Part shown: positions 58,024 to 64,000 of the stretch, one piece after another
Numbering within the stretch: the first letter of the stretch is position 1
Layout: each line of letters opens with the position of its first letter
NCBI GenBank assembly: GCA_015143295.1
Contig: JABCRI010001343.1
Coordinates: 1,116,001 to 1,180,000 of the forward strand
Origin: Tetracentron sinense
Lineage: Eukaryota > Streptophyta > Magnoliopsida > Trochodendrales > Trochodendraceae
DNA: 64,000 bases
Direction of reading: 5' to 3'
Program-made: the position numbers and the translations under genes
Notes under the pieces: model-generated
What the model saw: only the letters and a program-made list of their open reading frames with translations
Databases searched by the model: none
What the model was told of the DNA's origin: nothing

Positions 58024-59274
58024 TCACTCCTGCTCATCATCAGAAGTGAGCTGGGACTCATAGTAAGCTCGAAAATCCCGAACATCTCTCTGTACGCCTA
58101 GCACGGCTGCATCGAGAGATCCAAGTCTACCACGAACCTCTGTAGTAAACTCCTCGTATGATGAAACATGAGTCCTGAGATCCATCTGCATCTCTCGCAT
58201 CATCCTGGCAAGATCATCCATAGTGGCCGGAGGAGGACGAGATGACCCAGCACCAACTTCTGCTCCCTCCTCTGTATCTCGAACTGAGGCATGTGAAAAA
58301 CTCTGAGCTAGGGTCTTTTTGTTGATTGGACCCTTAGGAACTCGAGTAGGAACACCAGGAGGAGCGATAACTCCGTGAGAACCAAGAAGTTTAGTGATGA
58401 GTGAACCAAATGGTAGGGCTCCAACTGCTGTACTAGTTTGATGGGCTTGGATCATCAAGTCAATGATGTGAGCGGCAAGATCAATATCACGCCCACGTAG
58501 AAGACTAAACAGAAATCTAGCTCTATCTTCCCTAAGGTCCGCAGTATGAACCTTTGGATGGATATTTGCACTCATAACTAGGTTTACTAGTCTAGCATCC
58601 TTAGTGAGTTTCGCCACTTCAATAAGAGACCCAACCCAAAACGTAGGAGTACCACTAAGAAAGGTAACAACATGTTCCATGGAGTCTTTATCCTCATCAC
58701 TCTTATAATTATAAGGATAATATGCATTTGGAACTCGAGGACAGCCAAGGAATTTAGAAATCAAATCAGCATTTATGACAACAGATTGTTCTAATGCTCG
58801 AGATTTGAATGACCATTTTTTCTGGTTGATTTCAGAAAAATTAGAGTAAAATTCCCTAACTAACTGGACAGAAGCAGGACCGGATAAGGTAAGTATACCT
58901 TCCCATTTACGATCTGAAATGAGTTTAGGAAGATAATAATCACCAAAATCGGAAATATGTATGTCCCTTTCAACCATTACACCTTTCTTGCTAAAATACT
59001 CACTATAGAGTTGAGCAGCAGTAGGACTTATAAACTGGGATAACTGACTGGATTGGGAAGATGAAGCTTTACCTTTATTTTTCCGAGTTTTATCAGCCAA
59101 AGATTTTTGTCGCTTCTCAGTTGTAGAATCTATCATTCTACGAATTGGCCTGTCCCAAATTCAAATACCATGCCCTATTGGTGTGAAAATAAAAGGCTCT
59201 TGGTTTTCCTCATCTTCAGGAGGATCCTCATGGTTGTTGAGGACCAACCTCCGACGTTTGGGAATGCCAGACAT
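58024..59274 (-). pseudogene. Envelope-like ORF of the Sirevirus, one in-frame stop
   Basis: The frame opens with ATG at 59274 (MSGIPKRRRLV, a basic stretch) and runs 416 codons to 58024 with a single TGA at 59163-59161 (codon 38). From the next Met (59136) 370 codons are open. The protein resembles the plant retroelement envelope-like family (putative plant transposon protein domain): YFSKKGVMVERDI, WEGILTLSGPASVQLVREFY, a helical middle, a flexible linker with RPPP, and a C-terminal coiled-coil-like end. No signal peptide or membrane segment is visible. Its role is unknown. The single stop suggests recent decay or readthrough. Confidence 0.75.
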
Positions 59275-60740
59275 GAGATAGGCAAGAAGGATTAACGACA
59301 AAAGGAAAGCCATGGAAGAAAACGCAAGAAAACGATGCCTTGAATGAGAAAATCAATCTAAATCCAAGAAAAAGCAAAAGGCTTACCTTTTTTATGCTTG
59401 GGAAACCTTTAGAATCGAATGGAATGACGTAGGAAAGATTTGGAGGAGAGGTAACCAAGAGATCGCTCTGGAGATCGGAGAACAAGTGAACAAAAAAAAT
59501 AGAAATGAGGGTTTTATAACTCTGTTCACGAAAGACCGATCGATCGGTCTTTAACACCGAGCGATCGGTGGTCTGAAAAATTTTCAAAAATTTTACTTTT
59601 AAAACCTTTTCTCCCCCTCAACCAATGAAACATTGAAAACTCATTTTCACCTCAAAATAACCAATTCACAAAAAAATTTGCAATAATTGATTTCATTAAA
59701 ATCATAAAGAATAATCACCCAAGAATTGATATATCAAGTACAGTCATAAACAAGGATTATGTAAACAATAATTGATTTTCACCGGTGATTAATTATGGTA
59801 TTTGCATCAAATTCACAATCAGAGTCAAGAAACAATTAGAAGTAATGTGAGTGTGAAATCAAAATTCATTACTTGACTCTTTGAATTGGTTTCCTTCCTT
59901 AATCTAGATTTTGACATTATGGCTCAAATGGAACTCTAAAATTTTCAAAAACTAGTTTTAAAACCAATAAACATCCATATTTATATGATGAGCAATTTTT
60001 ACCCCAAATTTGACTAACAGATTTATTTCATTTCTTTTTCAGTCAAATTGTACTCATTGTGAAAATTCTTTTTGGAGTACACATATATAGTTTTTTAGAA
60101 CATTGGTGACTTTCACTCAAGTGAGAAGGTAGCTCTTTCTAATGACAGTGGGGGCTTTCACACTAGCAATCCATATAGATACCTACTGTTTGTCTAGGTA
60201 GCCATTACTCACTGTTTGCATTCACTAGTAGCTATCACACAAACTCACAGGTAGTCCTCTCCATGTCAATAATTTTTTACAACTAGGGGGCTCACCTTAT
60301 GGAATTTTTTATGACATTGGTTATATTAGATTTGATTAATCTAGGGAACCATATGGTATAATATCAGAACCTTTAAATAGGAACTAATACCATCTAAAGA
60401 ATCAGTCAGAGTGTATATGCAATAGATAACATCTTTGTTTACTCAACTCTAACTGAGATTAGTTAGCATGACCAAATTCAATCACAAGATCAAACCAACA
60501 ATTGAACTATCCTATATTACTCAATCCTATGAAATATTTATCCTTGGATTATATGTTCAAATATGATTTCAAGGAAATAACATTAAGCAAAATGATAGGA
60601 CAAAGAAGGTCATACAAACACATTATTTTTTGCAATATTTTTCAATTTTTTGAATGTTTTTGGATTTTTATTAATAAAAAAATAGCTCTATGACACAAAT
60701 AGAACATGAAGAACACATAGGCTATGAAACAAGTACATTT
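59275..60740. other. Sirevirus non-coding region between env-like ORF and pol
   Basis: AT-rich and without coding similarity. It contains two more 14-bp palindromes (59535-59569) about 260 bp upstream of the env-like ATG and a PPT-like tract (59608-59620). Confidence 0.6.
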
Positions 60741-63700
60741 TTACTCAACTCCGCACAAACCTATGGATTTCCCAAGGAGCTCAAACCTAAGGGAATCTAA
60801 GGGTTTTGTAAGAATGTTTACAAATTGATTCTCTGTTTGGACATACTCTATAGACACAATCTTTTGCTCAACAAGATCACGGATGAAGTGATGTCTAATG
60901 TCTATGTGTTTTGTGCGAGAATGTTGAACGAGATTTTTGGAAATATTGATAGCACTTGAATTATCACAATACACAGTCATAGTGCTCTGTTCAATCCCGT
61001 AATCATTCAACATCTGCTTCATCCACAGAAGTTGAGTGCAACAACTGCCAGCTGCTATGTACTCAGCTTCTGCAGTGGACAATGAAATTGAATTCTGCTT
61101 TTTGCTAAGCCAAGCAACTAAGCAGTTTCCAATATAGAAACATCCTCCAGAGGTGCTTTTCCTATCATCAGCATTTCCGGCCCAATCGGCATCGGAATAT
61201 CCAACTATCGTGGCATTTGTATCAAAAGAATACAAGAGGCCAAATGATAGAGTTCCACTCACATATCGAATGATACGCTTAACTGCAAGCAAGTGAGACT
61301 CTTTTGGGCTCGCTTGATAGCGGGCACAAGCACCAACACTAAAAGCTATGTCAGGTCTAGTAGCAGTTAGGTAGAGTAAACTACCAATCATGCTTCTATA
61401 AGAAGTTTGATCAACATCTTTGCCTGACGCATCTTTACTAAGTTTTGTAGTAGAACTCATAGGAGTTCTTACATGCTTAGCAGAGCTCATGCCAAATTTC
61501 TTCACTAGATTTTTAGCATATTTGATTTGAGATACTGAGATCCCAGAATCCAATTGCTTGATCTGAAGACCAAGGAAGAAACTTAGCTCACCAACCATGC
61601 TCATTTCAAATTCATTTTTCATTTGTTCAGCAAATGAACGAGCATGTAAGTCTAATGTGGAACCAAACACTATGTCATCAACATATATTTGGGCGATGAC
61701 AATATCACCTTTCACATTCTTTATGAAAAGGGTTCTGTCTACTCCCCCTCTCGAAAATCCATTTTCCAATAGATAAGTAGTCATCCTCTCATACCAAGCT
61801 CTTGGAGCTTGCTTTAAACCATAGATGGCCATTTTTAGCCGATAGACTTGATCAAGGTGATGTGGATCTTCAAACCCTTTTGGTTGTTCCACATAGACTT
61901 CCTCATGTAGAATGCCATTCAGAAAGGCACTCTTAATATCCATTTGAAAAAGTTTGAATTTCATATGGCAAGCCACAGCTAGAAGAATTCTTATTGATTC
62001 TAGCCTGGCTACAGGAGCAAAAGTTTCATCGAAGTCAATACCTTCAATTTGGGTGTATCCTTGTGTAACTAACCTAGCCTTATTTCTTATGATAGTACCT
62101 TTTTCATCAGATTTGTTCTTGAAAATCCATTTGGTACCAATCACATTTGTATTGTTAGGCCTAGGTACTAAATACCAAACATCATTCCTAGTAAACTGAA
62201 GTAACTCTTCTTGCATTGCATTTATCCAATTATCATCTGCAAGAGCTTCAGCTACATTCTTGGGTTCAAAAGATGAAGTATAGCAAATGTAGCTAACTTC
62301 ATTTTCAATTTGTTTCCTCGTTCTCACTCCCCTTTCAAGATCACCAATTATATCAGTGGGGGTGTGAGGACTCATAACCCTAGAATGTGTAGGTTTTGAT
62401 GGAGATGATTGATTATCAATAAGTGGAGTTGAAACAGTTTCAACATTTTCATTTTCAGCACTTTCATCATCCTCAAGTTGCACATTTTCAACACCGGAGT
62501 CATCCACAACTACATTTATGGACTCCATAATTGTAGAGGTTCTCAAGTTGTAAACTCGATAAGCTCTACTGTTGGTGGAATATCCAAGAAATATCCCTTC
62601 ATCACTCCGCGATTCAAATTTGCCCAGTTGCTCTCTATCCTTAAGGATATAGCATTTACTTCCGAATTCTCGAAAGTACTTGACACTGGGTTTCTTGTTA
62701 TTCCACAATTCATAAGGGGTTTTCCTTGTTCCAGGTCTTACAAAAACTCTATTAACTATATAGCAAGCAGTGTTAACTGCCTCAGCCCAGAAATGAGAAG
62801 CTAGATTGTTGCTATGAAGCATAACTCTAGCCATCTCTTGGAGAACCCTGTTCTTCCTCTCTACTACACCATTCTGCTGAGGTGTAATAGGTGCAGAAAA
62901 TTCATGTTTGATACCCGACTCATCACAAAAGTCGTTGTACTTAGAGTTTTCAAACTCCTTTCCATGATCACTTCGAATTCGAGTGATTGAGCATCTTTTC
63001 TCATTTTGAATTTTCAAGCAAATACTTTTGAAATTGTCAAAAGCATCGGATTTCTCTCTTATAAATGCCACCCATGACATTCTTGAGAAATCATCAACCA
63101 TGACTAGGATGTATCGCTTTCCACCTAGACTTTCAGTTCTTGTAGGACCCATAAGATCCATATGAATTAATTCCAGTGGATATGAAGTAGCAATACTTGA
63201 AGTCTTCTTATGTGGGGTTCTAATTTGTTTACCAATTTGGCATGGCCCACACACAGCAGTAGAAGGCTTTCCTAGTTTGGGAACACCTCTCACAAGCTCT
63301 TGCTTAGAGATTTTACATAGGTCTTTGAAGTTCATGTGACCTAGTCTTCGGTGCCACAAATCAACCTCCTCAATTTTAGTCTTATAACAGACATTTGAGG
63401 GATTAGGACTGGGAGTTAAGCCGTAGCAATTGTCAGTGGTTCTCAATCCTTCTAGAAGACACTTACCTTTACCATTAATGACTAAGCATTTATTATGGGT
63501 AAAGTGCACAACATGGTTATCATCACATAGTTGACTTATGCTAATTAAATTAGCTTTCAGTCCTTCAACAAACAAGGCATCTTTCAATTTAGGTATGCCT
63601 GGTGAATCGATGATACCCTTCCCTTTGACTAAAGACTTGCTTCCATCACCAAAAGTAACAGTCCCATCTGGACAGTCCTCAAATTGAATAAATAAGGACT

Positions 63701-64000
63701 TGTTACCTGTCATATGCCGAGAACACCCACTGTCGAAGTACCACATTTCTGTGTTTTGGGCTTTCAAGGCAGTATGAATGACAAAGCACTTAAGGTCATC
63801 CTTTCTTACATACACAGTCTTTAAACTTTGTTTAGATCTTTGATCATTAATCTGTGTAGTAGAGACCTTTTTCCTTTTTGTCCTCCTTGACATTTTTCTG
63901 TTTTGTTTAGTTCTAGCTTTTTGATAAGTCAAATTGTTTCCTCTTGAATAATCATTTGGAATAAATTGACCAGTTCTTGTCCTAGAGATTTGAGCAATTC
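60741..64000 (-). CDS. Sirevirus pol polyprotein (protease, integrase, RT, RNase H), open at the window edge
   Basis: One open frame on the minus strand from the window edge to TAA at 60743-60741, more than 1080 codons, with no stop or frameshift. In order: gag-side linker, aspartic protease ([11 protein letters not shown]), GAG-pre-integrase with HHCC finger ([16 protein letters not shown]), integrase core with all three acids visible ([24 protein letters not shown]), RT ([20 protein letters not shown]) and RNase H ([26 protein letters not shown]). The active-site residues look intact, so this copy may be young. The frame stays open to 64000, so the start lies outside. Copia order (integrase before RT) excludes Ty3. 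Confidence 0.95.
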   Translation of the reverse strand, partial: IAQISRTRTGQFIPNDYSRGNNLTYQKARTKQNRKMSRRTKRKKVSTTQINDQRSKQSLKTVYVRKDDLKCFVIHTALKAQNTEMWYFDSGCSRHMTGNKSLFIQFEDCPDGTVTFGDGSKSLVKGKGIIDSPGIPKLKDALFVEGLKANLISISQLCDDNHVVHFTHNKCLVINGKGKCLLEGLRTTDNCYGLTPSPNPSNVCYKTKIEEVDLWHRRLGHMNFKDLCKISKQELVRGVPKLGKPSTAVCGPCQIGKQIRTPHKKTSSIATSYPLELIHMDLMGPTRTESLGGKRYILVMVDDFSRMSWVAFIREKSDAFDNFKSICLKIQNEKRCSITRIRSDHGKEFENSKYNDFCDESGIKHEFSAPITPQQNGVVERKNRVLQEMARVMLHSNNLASHFWAEAVNTACYIVNRVFVRPGTRKTPYELWNNKKPSVKYFREFGSKCYILKDREQLGKFESRSDEGIFLGYSTNSRAYRVYNLRTSTIMESINVVVDDSGVENVQLEDDESAENENVETVSTPLIDNQSSPSKPTHSRVMSPHTPTDIIGDLERGVRTRKQIENEVSYICYTSSFEPKNVAEALADDNWINAMQEELLQFTRNDVWYLVPRPNNTNVIGTKWIFKNKSDEKGTIIRNKARLVTQGYTQIEGIDFDETFAPVARLESIRILLAVACHMKFKLFQMDIKSAFLNGILHEEVYVEQPKGFEDPHHLDQVYRLKMAIYGLKQAPRAWYERMTTYLLENGFSRGGVDRTLFIKNVKGDIVIAQIYVDDIVFGSTLDLHARSFAEQMKNEFEMSMVGELSFFLGLQIKQLDSGISVSQIKYAKNLVKKFGMSSAKHVRTPMSSTTKLSKDASGKDVDQTSYRSMIGSLLYLTATRPDIAFSVGACARYQASPKESHLLAVKRIIRYVSGTLSFGLLYSFDTNATIVGYSDADWAGNADDRKSTSGGCFYIGNCLVAWLSKKQNSISLSTAEAEYIAAGSCCTQLLWMKQMLNDYGIEQSTMTVYCDNSSAINISKNLVQHSRTKHIDIRHHFIRDLVEQKIVSIEYVQTENQFVNILTKPLDSLRFELLGKSIGLCGVE

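Larger units (their letters stand above)
56186..64000 (-). mobile_element. Ty1/copia Sirevirus with env-like ORF (runs off the right edge)
   Basis: The minus-strand order from the right edge is pol (64000-60741), a 1.5-kb gap, an envelope-like ORF (59274-58024), repeated polypurine tracts, and the 3' LTR (about 57402-56186). A plant copia element with an extra ORF between pol and the 3' LTR and multiple PPTs is the Sirevirus (SIRE/Maximus) layout. Pol is intact over the visible part. The 5' LTR, PBS and gag lie outside the window. The left LTR end is tentative because the matching LTR is not visible. Confidence 0.85.

Overview
The window looks like nuclear DNA of a flowering plant. It has spliced genes with GT-AG introns, three recognisable plant gene families, and dense nested plant-type LTR retrotransposons, LINEs, hAT elements and MITEs. 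The species cannot be named from the sequence; long transposon-filled introns suggest a medium-to-large genome.

Three host genes are supported. (1) At 1339-2793 (+) are the last four exons of a RecQ helicase of the SIM type; the gene starts upstream of the window. (2) At 9604-4105 (-) is a complete six-exon receptor-like cytoplasmic kinase of family VII, closest to PBL8, 415 aa, convergent with the RecQ gene. (3) At 22846-53693 (+) is a complete nine-exon GAUT7-type Golgi glycosyltransferase gene, 609 aa. It is spread over 30.8 kb because intron 3 (23878-47636, about 23.8 kb) and intron 6 (48322-51796) are packed with mobile elements. Its exons are short and scattered, so it is easily missed.

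Most of the rest is mobile DNA. 10708-16003 is a solo LTR (5-bp TSD TGGAG) with a second solo LTR nested in it (12242-14806). 17039-22476 is a decayed Ty3 chromovirus with two LTRs, PBS, gag-pol remnants and chromodomain; it ends about 370 bp upstream of the GAUT7 start codon. Inside GAUT7 intron 3, a decayed hAT transposon (about 25046-38464) is split by an 11.3-kb Ty3 composite (25787-37067, TSD TAAAT) with two long LTRs and the tip of a third. The gag of that composite is broken by a 1.0-kb hAT-like MITE (8-bp TSD) and a 2.75-kb solo LTR (TSD GTAAT). A second hAT MITE (37180-37925) sits in the same host hAT. Further right are two degenerate Ty1/copia pols carrying LINE and SINE-like insertions. 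Intron 6 holds a 440-bp direct repeat around an element rich in GATATATCG motifs.

The right end (about 56186-64000, - strand, running off the window) is a comparatively fresh Ty1/copia Sirevirus. It has an uninterrupted pol, an envelope-like ORF downstream of pol broken by one stop codon, several polypurine tracts, and an LTR whose predicted promoter carries an array of 14-bp palindromes of the form ACCGATCGATCGGT.

The most interesting points are the hidden 31-kb GAUT7 gene, its two upstream ORFs (the second ends in an ATGA overlap with the main start), the Sirevirus palindrome array with env-like ORF, and the TSD-supported nesting order. All calls come from reading the sequence; no database search, alignment or RNA evidence was available.
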